A stretch of DNA of 64,000 nucleotides, from assembly GCA_015847255.1 (NCBI GenBank), contig JADLZK010009379.1, positions 1 to 64,000 on the forward strand. The letters are read 5' to 3'. Below, in pieces: positions 33,456 to 45,336 of this stretch. A program made the position numbers and the translations under genes. A model generated the notes under the pieces. That model ran no database searches, had not been told where the DNA came from, and saw only the letters and a list, made by a program, of their open reading frames with translations. The DNA is from Hyparrhenia diplandra (Eukaryota > Streptophyta > Magnoliopsida > Poales > Poaceae). Numbering within the stretch: the stretch's first letter is position 1; each line of letters starts with the position of its first letter.

Positions 33456-36400
33456 ATGGCGGCGGCTCGGTCCCGCCGGCGACCGCCGCCCGTCGCCGTG
33501 CTCCTCCTCCTCGTCCTCAACGCATCGCGGGGATCATCGGCACCGACATCAACGAGCCCCATCAAGACGGTGGTGGTACTGGTGATGGAGAACCGATCCT
33601 TCGACCACATGCTGGGGTGGATGAAGCGCCTCAACCCAGAGATCGACGGCGTGACAGGTCGGGAGTGGAACCCGGCCAACACGACGGACCCTTCATCCGG
33701 CCGCGTCTACTTCGGCGACGGCGCGGCGTACGTGGACCCGGACCCGGGCCACTCGTTCCAGGAGATCCGGCAGCAGATCTTCGGCTCCGACGACGCCTCA
33801 GGACCCCGAAGATGGACGGGTTCGTGCAGCAGGCCGCCTCCATCGGCGGCGGCAACATGACCGACGCCGTCATGCATGGGTTCGCCCCCGACAGCGTCGC
33901 CGTGTACCGCGAGCTCGTGTCCCAGTTCGCCGTCTGCGACCGATGGTTCGCGTCCGTGCCGTCGTCCACGCAGCCCAACCGGCTGTTCGTCCACTCCGGA
34001 ACCTCCGGCGGCGCCACCAGCAACAACCCGACGTACGTACCTCCGTCCTGTACTGCTATACGTGCTGCATTTGCTATACTATTTATTGTTTATCCACTGT
34101 GTCCACTGCTGCCTGGCCCCATTTAATTCATTTCTTGTCGTTTTTTAATAATTCATTTCTTTTCGAGCTGGCATATATATATTACTGCGTTCTTACTGGG
34201 TGCGTGTGGACGATCGACCACCGTAGGAAATTTGCAACGGGTTGGTTGCCAACCTTGATAGCATTGAATTATTGATGGATGCTAGTGCGGCGCTGGCCAT
34301 GGTGGCTTTGGTAGGGGGTCTCGAATCTATGCAACTTTTTTTTTCTTAAAAAGGATAGAACATTGCTCCCATATGTTTTGTTTTGCATTTTGTCTTGGGA
34401 TTTTTTTTTTTTTGTTGAATTATGTCTCTTGTATAGTATTTTTAAATTGGACCAGTACTATGATACTACTAGCAACACCTGAACAAATGTCCTAGGTGTG
34501 ACCTGGTTGCTGTACTTGCGTTACGTAGTGGTCAAAATCATAGGTCAATCTCTCTCAAAATAATTGCGTCGACGATTTCAAGGCTGGCAATACAGTAGCT
34601 TCAAAAAAAAAAAGACCGGCAATACAGTAGTAATAATAGTAAAAAATCTTTCATGGATTCCAAATTATAGTTCACTTTTGGCTTTTTTAGATACATTGAT
34701 TTTGTTATGCACCTAATTATACACTATGTCTAGATACATAGTAAAAGAAATGAATCTAGAAAAGCCAAAGTGAACTACAATTTAGAACGGATGGAAGTAA
34801 TAAGCAGAGGCCCCGTTATTCTTGGGGTGCCGCTGAACAGAACAGCTATTGATCGGCTGCCTACTGTACACGGCTTGTCGCCTCCTGCACAGCACCGCAA
34901 AACTGGACCAAGCACATTCATTTCTTGGCTTCCTGACTCCACTGTGAGCATAGTTGCGAGGAGTTTGAAGCTCCCGTGCTCACACGGCCACGGTGCACGC
35001 CCAAAAGGAAAAGGAAAAATAATTCGAAGATAAGGTACCACGTAGTACCATTGATCCTAGTGAAGGTAACACACGTGTCTGGCTGTGATAGCCGGCCACA
35101 CAGCCTCTTTCTGTGGGTCAGGGGAGGCCGGCCTTGCCTTTGTCACCCCCAAGCCAGTGCGCTCCATCCACACAGACAGTAGAGAACTAGACAAGGTTAG
35201 TGCCCTAGCCATGCGAGTGATAATGATTACGTGGAGCATCAACAAAAATGCTCCGGTGATTAGGGGTGTCCCTATCCACCGTCCAGAATCCATCATGTGA
35301 CCATGTGAAAGCAACAAATTAAAGGCGGCGGCACTGTGTGTGGGTGGCACGCACGCAAACGCAACCTCTGCATTTCCTTTGGCTTTTCTTCACTGTATAG
35401 AGAGTGTACTGCGATCTCACTCGACAGTGGATGAGCTGAGCTGAGCTGGTTGGTGTGTCGGTCGTTGCGTCGGCCCAAGTCACGTTTTGTCTCTGTTTCC
35501 TGCTGACACTGAAGAGGGTTCGGGACTGCTAGTCTTCTACTACTTACTACTAGTAGTTCGTAAACAAGTACTACTCCGTATACTGTTACTGTACTAATCT
35601 TTCTTGTTGCCCTCAAGGATGTCGTCATGGCTGTTCCCGTTGTACTCGCGCCGCCACTGCCGTTCATTACACTAGTACTGGTATACTAGTAGGCTCTATC
35701 AACTTCTTTTATTAGATTCAGATCAGATTAGAAAAAATATATAACCAAGGAACGGATGAATCAAGCGGCCGGCTGCTTGCTTGTCCCCAGTCCACAAAGG
35801 GAAAGCAAAAGGCCTGACAATCGATATATAAAAGAAAAAAAAAAAAAAAAGGACAAAGCAAAAATAAGTTTTCCTGCTGCTTTTGGGAGTAGATTCCATT
35901 CCATCAACGTGACAGAGATTGGTTTATGAAACATTGCAGCAGCTAAACTTAGCCAGTAAGCATCGGCACCGTGTCTGCCTTTTTTTTCTTTTTAAGAAAG
36001 GTACCGTGTCGGCCTTTTTTTTTTTTTTTTTTTTGAGTAAAGCCCTCCTTTATTATATCACATTGTAGGTATTCAATTTCCGGGGAGGCTCAAGGAACCA
36101 AACATAACGCATAAATTTAAAGAGTTTACATGACTTCTAGCTAGACAATGAAAGCATCATGGTTTGCTCTTCTACTCTCATGAGCGAACTCCACCGCCCA
36201 AAAATTCCCCATGATGTGCTTAATATCCTGAACCCACCGGGACCATACCGCATGGCCCCCGCATGCCACGGATACTTGATTTGCATTAGCACGGTCACTT
36301 GCAATCCTCGAGGCCGGAGGTTAAGATCGCTAACAAGCGATAGACCTTCCCGGCATGCCATGACTTCGGCAGTCTCGCATCCGTATAACCCTCAACAACG

Positions 36401-39400
36401 ATTACCGAAGCTCTAGGAAATTCCGGTTTCATCGCGAGCCACAGCGGCCGGCCGAAGCTCTTACATTTGTTCTTGGAAGCTGCGGCATCCACATTGAGCT
36501 TACGGGCGCCCACAGGAGGTGCAATCCGTATTTGGTGACACTACCCCGGCTGCTTATCACGCTTCTTAGGAGATGCAATCTCCAAATCTTGAATAAAGCG
36601 CTCCACGAAACAATGTGTCGAGGCGGGCTCACGAAATTTATTCTCATGCAATGCCTGTCTACGGGCATACCAAATCGCCAGGGGACAACAACCACAGTAA
36701 GCTCCTCGTGTTTGAGTACCCTAAATATACGCAAGCCATGCTTTTCGCTTCTTGGGTATCAATCGATAGATGAACTCTGTGATCTCTTTCTCTCCAAAGC
36801 CCAAATGCTCTTGGCTAGGTTACAATCAAGAGTGAGTGCCTCCATGAGTCAAAGCGCCACACAAAAGAGCATGCGGTAGTAGGCGCCATGTTTCTCGGTG
36901 TCGAACCTCACCCGGTAGGGGTGAGTGTCTTGCTAATCGCCATAAAAATAGGCGTACTTTGGATGGGACAGCGATCTTCCATAGAGTGCTCCATTCTTTC
37001 TCCTCGAGCCGTTGATATTTGAAGGCCCCGGCGTTATCTTGCCAAGCCGACATAGTCTCCACTGAGCTTGACAAGCATGCGATCACGCCGATCGGGCGAG
37101 AAGCTCCTGTCCTCTCATAGTGCCATGCCCAAAAATCATCAAGAGGTCTCAAGCTCGGCGGTATGTTCTCAATGGCCTCCCAATCAACAGGGGAAAAAAA
37201 ACTCTGCGGCGGTTGTCGGTTCCAACATCTCGATGTCGATCAATAAGTTACGAAACCGGGCCGGTGGATTTGATTTAGCAGGGTGCGGGGGGATGCAGAC
37301 ATACCATCTCTCGGAATCCACGAAGACTCCCAGATTTTTGTGGTTGTGCCGAGCCAATCCGACGAATCAGCCCTAGGCGCCAATACTCCAATTCCGTCCA
37401 CTATCGCTCTCCAAATCCTCGACGGCGAGGAACCTATCTCGCATCGGTATGTCGAGTTAGGGAAATAAAGCGCTTTGAGAACCACGGCACTTAGCGAGTG
37501 CGGGTCTTTTAAGAGTCTCAAGCTTTGGCGTGCCAACGGTGCAAGGTTGAACATCTCAATGCTTACGAATCGGCCCACCCGAGCTCTTTGGCATCACCAT
37601 ATCGTCCCATGCAACCCGGCCACGTCCTCCTCTTTCCTTCTCTAGAACCCCACCCAGAAATCGCGGAGTATTCCATCAATATGTTTGCATAACCCTCGAG
37701 GCAGACGGAAGCAAGCCATGGAGTAGGTTGGAATAGCCTGGGCAAGCGGTTTAATGAGAACTTCTTTCCCCCGGTAGAGGCACCTTTCCATCCATCCTTG
37801 AACCTTCTTCCACACCCCTGTCCTTGAGGTAAGAAAAGGCACCAATTGATGGCTGTCCAACATCTGTTGGCATGCCCGAATAGCGGTCATTGAGAGCTTC
37901 CTTAGAAACTTGAAGAATTCCCTTGATCTCTTCTCTAACCACCATTCTACATCCCTTAGCAAAGTGGATCGGCGACTTATCGAGGTTGATTTGTTGCCCC
38001 GATGCTCGACAATATAGCTCAGCGCATTCTTCAAGGTTACCGCATTCTCCTTGTTGGCCCTAAAAGCGGTTTTTTGTCATCGCGAAGAGTAAGTGACTCA
38101 CTATCGGGCCGAAGGAGCCACTTTGATACCACCGAGCTCGATGGCGAGATCGGTTTTTAAGGAGGCACGAAAGGCCCTCTGCTGCTAATAAGAACAAATA
38201 AGGAGAGATTGGATCCCTTGACGAACGCCCCTGGTGGGCCTGAATGAATCGACTTGTTGCCATTCAAAATTGCGAGAAGGAGGCGATCTAACCAGCCTCA
38301 TAATCATATTCACCCCTGAGGCGATGAAAGCCTAGCTTGATCATAATCATCTGCCGGATAATCCCCTCCGGCCTATCATATGCCTTCTTCATGTCAAGCT
38401 TGAGCGCACAAAAAGCGATTTCTTTGTAGCCGCTTCTTCTTCATGTAGTGCAAGCATTCATAAAATTTGTAATTATATTATCGGTAATTAACCAGGCCGG
38501 GTACAAAGGCCGATTTGCTCCTCGGATATGATCTACGGTAAAATAGTCGGAACTGTTGGCTATTGTCTTCGATGCAATCTTATACAACACGTTGCATAAG
38601 ATCGGCGAAAGCTGTCCCAACTCATCGGATCATCAACTTTTGGTATAAGCACAATGTTCGTTGCATTCATGGATGATGGGTCGTCTTCCCACGTAAAACT
38701 CTCGGCACCACCGCTGTCACCTCGTCACGCGCATAGATCCCAATGTCATTTGAAAAAAAATGTGCGGGGAAAACCGTCGGGGCACTGGGGCTTTAGTTGG
38801 AAACATTTGGAATAGTCTTTGTCTTCACTTCCTCGGGCTTGATCGGTACGGCGGCATCTCATTCATCTCCTCCGACACCTTCACGGTACGGTAGCTAGCG
38901 GTGGTCGGTATCGGCCGTCCCCTCGGGGTATATAGATTCTTATAGAACTCGTGCGTCATAGACGCCATAACCGTCTCATCTTCAGTGACACTTCCGTGCG
39001 CCAATTTCAACTTTGATATCTTATTTCTCTTCTTACGTTGGGAGGCACGTAGATGGAAGAACCGTGTGTTCCTATCCCCTTCCGTGAGCCAAGTAATCCG
39101 TGATCATTTGTTTCCACATGATTTCCTCCGGTAGTTGAGCTCAACAATCCTCCCGGCAATTTTGGTCTCCTCATAAGATGGACTCAATCGTGAGGATCCG
39201 ACTGGCGGTCAAGATCTTTTTGCAACATCTTGGCTCTCGTTTGCTGCTTTGCCAAAGGTCGATCTCTCCCATCCACCGAGATGCTTGGTTATATGAGCAA
39301 TCTTCTTCAAGAGTCCCTCCAAGTTTGATGCGGCGGATAGTCCTTCCATGCACGGGATAAAGAGTTAGAAAATGCGCATGTGATTCCCACATTAATTCAT

Positions 39401-42400
39401 ACGAGCTGCTTTGACGATGGGCTCATTCACAAACTACGCTCCCGCGTTAGTTCTATGGGGCCATGGTGGGAGGCGCCCGGCGTCAGTCTTGGGACCGTGG
39501 CTAGTGGAAACCGGGAGCACCGGTCCCCTGCGCCAGCGCCGGTCAACCCTAACTGCGGCGGTAGGCACCTCCGACCACCCTCTTCTCATCGTCCATCAGC
39601 GTCCTTCATAGCCCGGATCGAGAGAGGCGCGCCATCCATGACCTCCGAAATCCGGCTATCGGCTCCGGCTCCTCTCTTGCGTTCCCTCGTGCTCCGATCG
39701 CCAAGAGAACTTCATTGAAATCACCAATACACATCCATGGTAGCGTAGATGTCGCCCGCGAATAAACTTTAACATCTCCCATGTTTTGTGTGGATTCGGG
39801 CACATTTTGCCTCATCACCGTACACACAAGTGAGACGCCCGGGGCTCGCCCCATTTCTGTAATGATCGTATCTATGTGATATTGAGAATAGGGTAAAATC
39901 TCCTCTCTGGTTTCTTTATTCCAAAAGATGCCAAGGCCTCCACTTCATACGAGCTACTTACGGCAAAAGCACACTCAAAACCTAGAGTATTTTTAAGTCC
40001 TTCTACCCGCCGCGGTGCACTTGTGTTTCTGCGCGCATAACCTGTCGGGGCAAGCTTCTTCGTCATGTCGCGAAGCTCTTTAATTGTCGCGGCATTGCCC
40101 AAGCAGCGGCAATTCCAACTTAGACAACTCATTGCTCGGCGGTCCTCCTCGGAGGAGGCGCCGCGGTACTGGACCTTCGTGTTCTCTTAGTCGTCTTTTT
40201 GGCTTCTTCTTTCCCTGCGGGAGAGACATAAGCTTGGCGGTGGTGGTGGAATGCCCACCGCCCCCTTGTTCTCATCGCCAAAAGAGCTGTCTTCTAGCCT
40301 CATCATTCCGTCACATTAAATTTTGGTGGGGTTTGGTTTCATAGGGCTCGGCAAGGAGTCCTCCCGTCCTCACCCAAACCCGGCCTCGGTAGAGCCCCTC
40401 TTCTGGATCGAGCTATCCTCCTTCTCTTTTCGGCTTCTTCATTCTTACGTTTTTTCGCCCTCGAAACCCTCCACGGTTGCTACCAAAAGCGGCCACCCGG
40501 CCTCTCATTCTTCTTCGGACCCGGGTATGCCCTTCTCCTCACAGGTAGCCTTTGGCGATTTGTTCTCGAAACCTCGAGCGAAGCGCGGAGTTCCCGCGCC
40601 GAAATCACCACTTTCGCCAACATCCGGTCACCGTCTTTGCGGTTCCTCATCCTTGAACTCGCCCGTTCCACACTTTCGAGGTGAGTGTGTCCCATCATGC
40701 CACAATGGGCAAAAAAGCGGCATCTTCTCATACTTCACGGAGGTGCATAGCAGCCCGCCCTCCGGTGTCAAAGTGACAAAGCGAACTAGGGGTTTTGTCG
40801 CATCGGATTGACTCTTGCCCTGTAAAAATCGCCCTGCCGCTCGACACCACCTTCATCTCCCCGTGATCACCTCCCCACTCTCCTTGCGGTTTAGTGGCGA
40901 TATCCGGCGTTACGTAGAGAGGAGGGATTTTTGTGGATCTGCACCCAAGCTTGCACTTTGCTCGGCTTTTTCGTCGGAGTTGGGTTGCCCCCATCGAATT
41001 CCTCTAGCATCGAGCATGGCCACGAAAATCCACGGGCCCTCCTCCATGATCCTTTTCAATCTCCTAGGCAATGCGCACGTACCCACGAACAAGTTCTTCT
41101 CAATGGATCGGAGCGAAACCTCTTGTGCCGTGTTCGGTAGCGCCATCATAGTTGATATCGCGATTGCTTCGCTGAATTTCTTCAGCGGACGGCGGTATTT
41201 GCCGCCATCCATGACCCTCGGAAGCTTCTCGCCTCTGCGGACAAGGACCACACCTTCCTTCTCCGCCTCAGCGGGACTTCGGCGATCGGGCGGTCGCTCC
41301 ACCTCATCACCTTCGGCCGCCATCTTGCCATGGGGGCGAACTTCGCCGCCATGGCGCGAAACCCTAGATCAACGGCGGACACCGCCAAGGCGGGTATTTG
41401 GGCAAAGCCGGCCCTGGATCGGCCCGGCGTCTTTGCGTCGTCGGGGATCAAGAGATTACGGATCTGCGCCAAAACCCTCGCGGAGGAGAAAATCGCCCGG
41501 CAAAGGTCGGGAACCCTAGAACCTAGGTCGGGGTTCTAGGTGGGGGAACAGGTACCGTGTCGGCCTGCCTGCCTCGGACACTATTTGGGCTCAATCCCGC
41601 ACTAGCTTCAATCAAATTCGTAAAGAAAGGCCCAGCGATACATGGGCCGCATTACACACATGACAATCATCCCATATTGGGCCTGCTGACACAACACACT
41701 GACATGAATCAGCTCTTGTTTCGCAGGCTTCTGGCGGAGGGGTACCCGCAGCGGACCATCTTCGACAACCTGCACGACGCCGGGCTCTCGTTCGGCGTCT
41801 ACTTCCAGGACGTGCCCGCGGTGCTCTTCTACCGGAACCTCCGCAAGCTCAAGTACCTGCTCGACTTCCACCCTCTCCACCCTTCCTTCTCCGACCACGC
41901 CCGCCGTGGCGTCCTCTAACTACGCCGTCATCGAGCAGCACTACCTCGACTCCAAGCTGGACCCGGCCAACGACGACCACCCGTCGCACGACGTGTACCA
42001 GGGCCAGATGCTCGTCAAGTACGTCTACGAGACGCTCCGCGCGTCGCCGCAGTGGAACCAGACGCTGCTCGTCATCACCTACGACGAGCACGGCGGATTC
42101 TTCGACCATGTTCCCACACCCGTCGCCGGCGTGCCCAGCCCCGACGGCATCGTGGGGCCGCCGCCGTACAACTTCACCTTCGACCGACTCGGCGTCCGCG
42201 TCCCGGCCATCCTCGTCTCGCCATGGATCGAGAAGGGGACGGTCGTCCACGCGCCTCAGGGTCCGACGCCGACGTCGCAGTACGAACACTCGTCGATCCC
42301 GGCCACGGTGAAGAAAATCTTCAACCTGCCGCAGGATTTCCTCACGAAGCGGGACGCGTGGGCGGGGACGTTCGAGGGCGTGGTGCAGGGGAGGACCGAG

Positions 42401-42719
42401 CCGAGGACGGACTGCCCCGAGCAGCTGCCGACGCCGACGCGGATCAGGCAGACGGAGGCCGACGAGGAGGCCAAGCTCAGCGAGTTCCAGCAGGAGATCA
42501 TCCAGCTCGCGTCCGTGCTCAGCGGGGACCACCAGCTCGCCAGCCTGCAGGACAGGATCAGGGACAAGATGAACGTCAGGGGAAGGCATCGACTACATGA
42601 AGGCCGCCGTCAAGCGCTACTTCGAGGCCGGCGCGTCCGCTAGGCGGATGGGCGTCGACGGTGACCATATCGTCAAGATGAGGCCATCCCTCACAACAAG
42701 GATCAACGACCATAGATAA
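33456..42719 (+). CDS. NPC: Non-specific phospholipase C (NPC), two exons, frame-disrupted
   Basis: Exon 1 is 33456-34032 and exon 2 is 41727-42719, separated by a 7694-bp GT/AG intron that joins in frame (ACNNG split codon, reading NPTLLAEGYPQRT). The product is a phosphoesterase-family enzyme that hydrolyses phosphatidylcholine and related lipids to diacylglycerol, important in lipid remodelling under phosphate limitation. Seen: an N-terminal signal-like stretch (VAVLLLLVLNASRGSSA), the ENRSFDHM motif (33588-33611), a TQPNR motif, and ITYDEHGGFFDHVPTP (about 42077-42123). Three indels break the frame: one C short at 33801-33810, two bases short at 41911-41920, and one G extra at 42577-42586. 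Between them every frame reads as well-conserved NPC with no nonsense codons. The gene is thus a very recent pseudogene or, more likely, affected by base-calling errors. Confidence 0.85.
34648..34797. mobile_element. Stowaway-like MITE in the NPC intron
   Basis: About 150 bp with inverted ends. The left carries AAATTATAGTTCACTTTTGG and the right the inverted CCAAAGTGAACTACAATTT, ending ACGGATGGAAG before TA. The left terminus is diverged. Confidence 0.6.
36137..40132 (-). pseudogene. LINE ORF2 (endonuclease, reverse transcriptase, RNase H-like), broken
   Basis: Successive fragments in changing frames. The endonuclease N-terminus is at 39872-40132. Reverse transcriptase is at about 38060-38700, where the expected FADD active site is interrupted by a one-base loss (reads LLFAMTKN at about 38075-38100). 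The post-RT segment at 37642-38034 includes LRDVEWWLEKRSREFFKFL and IPTYSMACFRLPRGLC. A zinc-ribbon-like piece lies near 36830-37150 (WSTLWKIAVPSKVRLFLWRL), and an RNase H-like end at 36137-36513. No intact ORF2 can be made. Confidence 0.8.
40910..41323 (-). pseudogene. LINE ORF1 5' part
   Basis: An open ATG-initiated frame for the first 137 residues of the LINE ORF1. The central part (GTCALPRRLKRIMEEGPWIF) matches the DUF4283 region found in plant LINE ORF1 proteins, an RNA-binding-like fold. A frame change near 40910 separates it from the zinc-knuckle part (40480-40731). Confidence 0.65.
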
Positions 42720-43884
42720 AGACTGGTAAAAAAATAAAGCTTAAGAATTACATGGATTGAATTGGATTGGGAAATTAAATTGGATTACATACTACAGATT
42801 GATCACAACAGTCGATCAGTTAGGATGTGCCCGTGCTGACATCAAAATATATATGCGTGTGATGTACAAACGAATGTTACTAGTTTGGCAATACATACAG
42901 ATCGATCCGTGTTGTGCTTGGCGCGCATGCAGTATGGGATAAAAAGAGATTATTGTCCATTCAAATACTTGTGTCGTTGCATTTACACAACTTATAAAGG
43001 TTCAGTGCAATTAGCAAATACTCCATCCGGTCCAAACTATTCATGACTTTAGAATTTGTATATACAAAGAAAAGCTATATATGTAACGCTACTACAGAAA
43101 ACATTTATAGGAGAGGTAATAATAAAGTATTTTTTGGAGGCGTTTTCTCAACCGCTTGTAAACAAGCACATCTCAAAAAAAAAAAAAAAAAAAAAATGCG
43201 ACCAGGGTTAACGAACAATGATATTAACACCACTTTACCACATCTAAAATTGGCTGATCCTGCAAACCAAACCTATGAATCAATCTACGTACAAACCAAC
43301 CTACAACCACACCAATACTGGCGATGGCGCCGTTGGAGTGCGTTTTGTTTGACATTTGCACACGGAGAAGTGGCGGTCCACCATTGTTGGAGGATGCAGA
43401 CGCGGTAACATATGATGGCATGCATGTGCGGCTCCCCCTCCCGTGCCATTGTTGAGGCCTGCAGCTCGTCGTTTGCCTTTCAACTCGTCATCCTCGTCGC
43501 AGCAGCAGCACTACTCACTGCCTCCCGCAAACCCACAGAGCGCGGAGTCAGGATGCCAGCGGCTCCAAACGACGATCGTCGTCGTGCTCTTCCATCCCAA
43601 CCACCGACACTATGGAGTGCAGTTTTCGATCGCGAAAAAAGGGGTTCATATTTTCAGAACAGCAGAAAAACCACATGACCAGTGCTGCATGCTGTGTCAT
43701 CTGCATATATGCGTCTACATCTGAATGATCTCAATTTCACGCGGCAATGTAATGATTTCCCCTTGAAACATTTCCTCTGGATGCAACAAACATATATGCA
43801 TCCTCTCTGTCAATCAACACAATGTGCTGCCACCACACCTTTTTTTGGGGAAAAAAATAGAAAAAAAAATCAGATGGCAGCTCC
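42720..43884. other. Intergenic: NPC 3' flank and protease promoter side
   Basis: Contains a left-half Stowaway-like end (CTCCATCCGGTCCAAACTAT near 43021) and a poly(A) run at about 43173-43195. No supported gene. Confidence 0.45.
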
Positions 43885-43892
43885 TATAAATA
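43885..43892 (+). promoter_or_regulatory. TATA box of the aspartyl protease gene
   Basis: CCTATAAATACAG lies about 95 bp upstream of the ATG at 43980, a canonical plant TATA box. Confidence 0.7.
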
Positions 43893-43979
43893 CAGTACAC
43901 TTCCAACTGTCGTACCGCATCAGGCATCATCCATAGGCCACCATAGCACGAGAAACTTGCTCGGCCGGAGCTGCCAACA

Positions 43980-45336
43980 ATGTCGCTGCTGAGGCTGGCA
44001 GTCCTCCTCGTCCTCGTGCACCTGTCCACCCTCTCGGCCCCTTCCACTGCCGTGCGCAGCTCTGCGCTCCTCCTAGCGCGCTCTGCTCACTCCGTGTCGC
44101 CAAGCACCGTGGCCGGGGCACCGATCACCACATGGGCAGCCACTCTCGCCGCGCAGTCGGCGTCCGACGCGGGCGCGCGCGGTCACGCTTGCCGCAGGCA
44201 ACCGGCCCGGGCCGCCGGCCATTAATGCCGCAACCAAGAAAGGACCGCACCGCTCGTTCGTGCCGATTGCGCCAGGCCGGCAGCTCCTCAGTATCCCCAG
44301 CTACGTCGCCCGCGCGCGCCTTGGCACGCCGGCGCAGACACTCCTCGTCGCCATCGACCCCAGCAACGACGCCGCGTGGGTGCCGTGTGCCGCCTGCGCG
44401 GGCTGCGCACCGGCCCCGGCGCCGTCGTTCGACCCGACACGGTCGTCCACGTACCGCCCCGTGCGCTGCGGCTCGCCGCAGTGCTCGCAGGCACCCACCC
44501 GTCGTGCCCTGGGGGCGCGGGCGCGTCGTGCGCGTTCAACCTGTCGTACGCCGCGTCCACGTTCCAAGCGCTGCTCGGGCAGGACGCGCTCGCGCTTGAC
44601 GACGTGGTGACGGCCTACACGTTCGGGTGCCTCCACGTCGTCACTGGAAACTCCGTGCCGCCGCAGGGGCTCGTCGGCTTCGGCCGCGGGCCGCTCTCGT
44701 TCATGTCGCAGACAAAGGACGTGTACGGCTCCGTCTTCTCCTACTGCCTGCCGAGCTACAAGTCCTCCAACTTCTCCGGCACGCTCAGGCTTGGTCCCGC
44801 CGGCCAGCCGAAGCGGATCAAGACGACACCGTTGCTGTCCAATCCGCACCGCCCTTCGCTCTACTACGTCAACATGGTTGGGTTCCGCGTCGGCGGCAAG
44901 CCCGTGCCGCTCCCGGCGTCGGCCTCACGTTCGACCCGGCCAGTGGCCGCGGCACCATCGTCGACGCCGGGACGATGTTCACTCGGCTGTCCGCGACGGT
45001 GTACGCCGCCGTGCGTGACGCGTTCCGACGCAGGGTGCGGGCGCCCGTGGCCCGGCTCGCTCGGCGGCTTCGACACGTGCTACAATGTGACCGTCTCGGT
45101 GCCGACCGTCACTTTCGTGTTCGACGGGCAGGTGTCGGTGACGCTGCCCGAGGGAGAACGTGGTGATCCGTAGCTCGTCGGGCGGCATCTCGTGCCTGGC
45201 GATGGCGGCGGGGCCGGCAGACGGCGTCGACGCGGCGCTCAATGTGCTGGCCAGCATGCAGCAGCAGAACCACCGCGTGTTGTTCGACATCGCCAATGGC
45301 CGCGTCGGTTTCTCGCGCGAGCTCTGCACGGCCTGA
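43980..45336 (+). CDS. AED3: AED3-like aspartyl protease, frame-disrupted
   Basis: A pepsin-type (A1) atypical aspartyl protease of the plant AED3 group, apoplastic and linked to immunity. It begins with a signal peptide (MSLLRLAVLLVLVHLSTLSA). The body reads in pieces: VARARLGTPAQTLLVAIDPSNDAAWVPC, then SYAASTFQALLGQDALALDD, then PPQGLVGFGRGPLSFMSQTK. It continues FSGTLRLGPAGQPKRIKTTP and the second catalytic motif GTIVDAGTMFTRL, and ends NVLASMQQQNHRVLFDIANG...ELCTA-stop. The catalytic sites are DPS and DAG instead of the classical DTG and DSG. At least five frame changes occur (about 44165-44220, 44490-44520, 44910-44925, 45040-45055, 45150-45158), the last being one extra G. No premature stop occurs in the homologous frame. 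It could be a pseudogene or a gene with sequence errors. Confidence 0.85.

Larger units (their letters stand above)
36016..41550 (-). mobile_element. Full-length L1-type LINE inserted in the NPC intron
   Basis: A 5.5 kb non-LTR retrotransposon on the minus strand, opposite to the host gene. The target duplication GGTACCGTGTCGGCCT is present on both sides (36000-36015 and 41551-41566). A poly(A) tail (poly(T) at 36015-36034) lies at its 3' end. ORF1 starts at 41323 (MAAEGDEVERPP...), with a DUF4283-like region and a degraded CCHC knuckle near 40690-40730 (HCGMMGHTHLE). ORF2 begins near 40132 with the endonuclease start LSWNCRCLGNAATIKELRD. It continues through reverse transcriptase (ISPYLFLLAAEGLSCLL near 38200) and post-RT pieces to an RNase H-like tail near 36300. 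Both frames are broken in many places. The intact ends argue for a fairly recent insertion. Confidence 0.9.

Noticed and set aside
43173..43195. Poly(A) run as a further micro-insertion
   Set aside because: No target duplication could be found around it.
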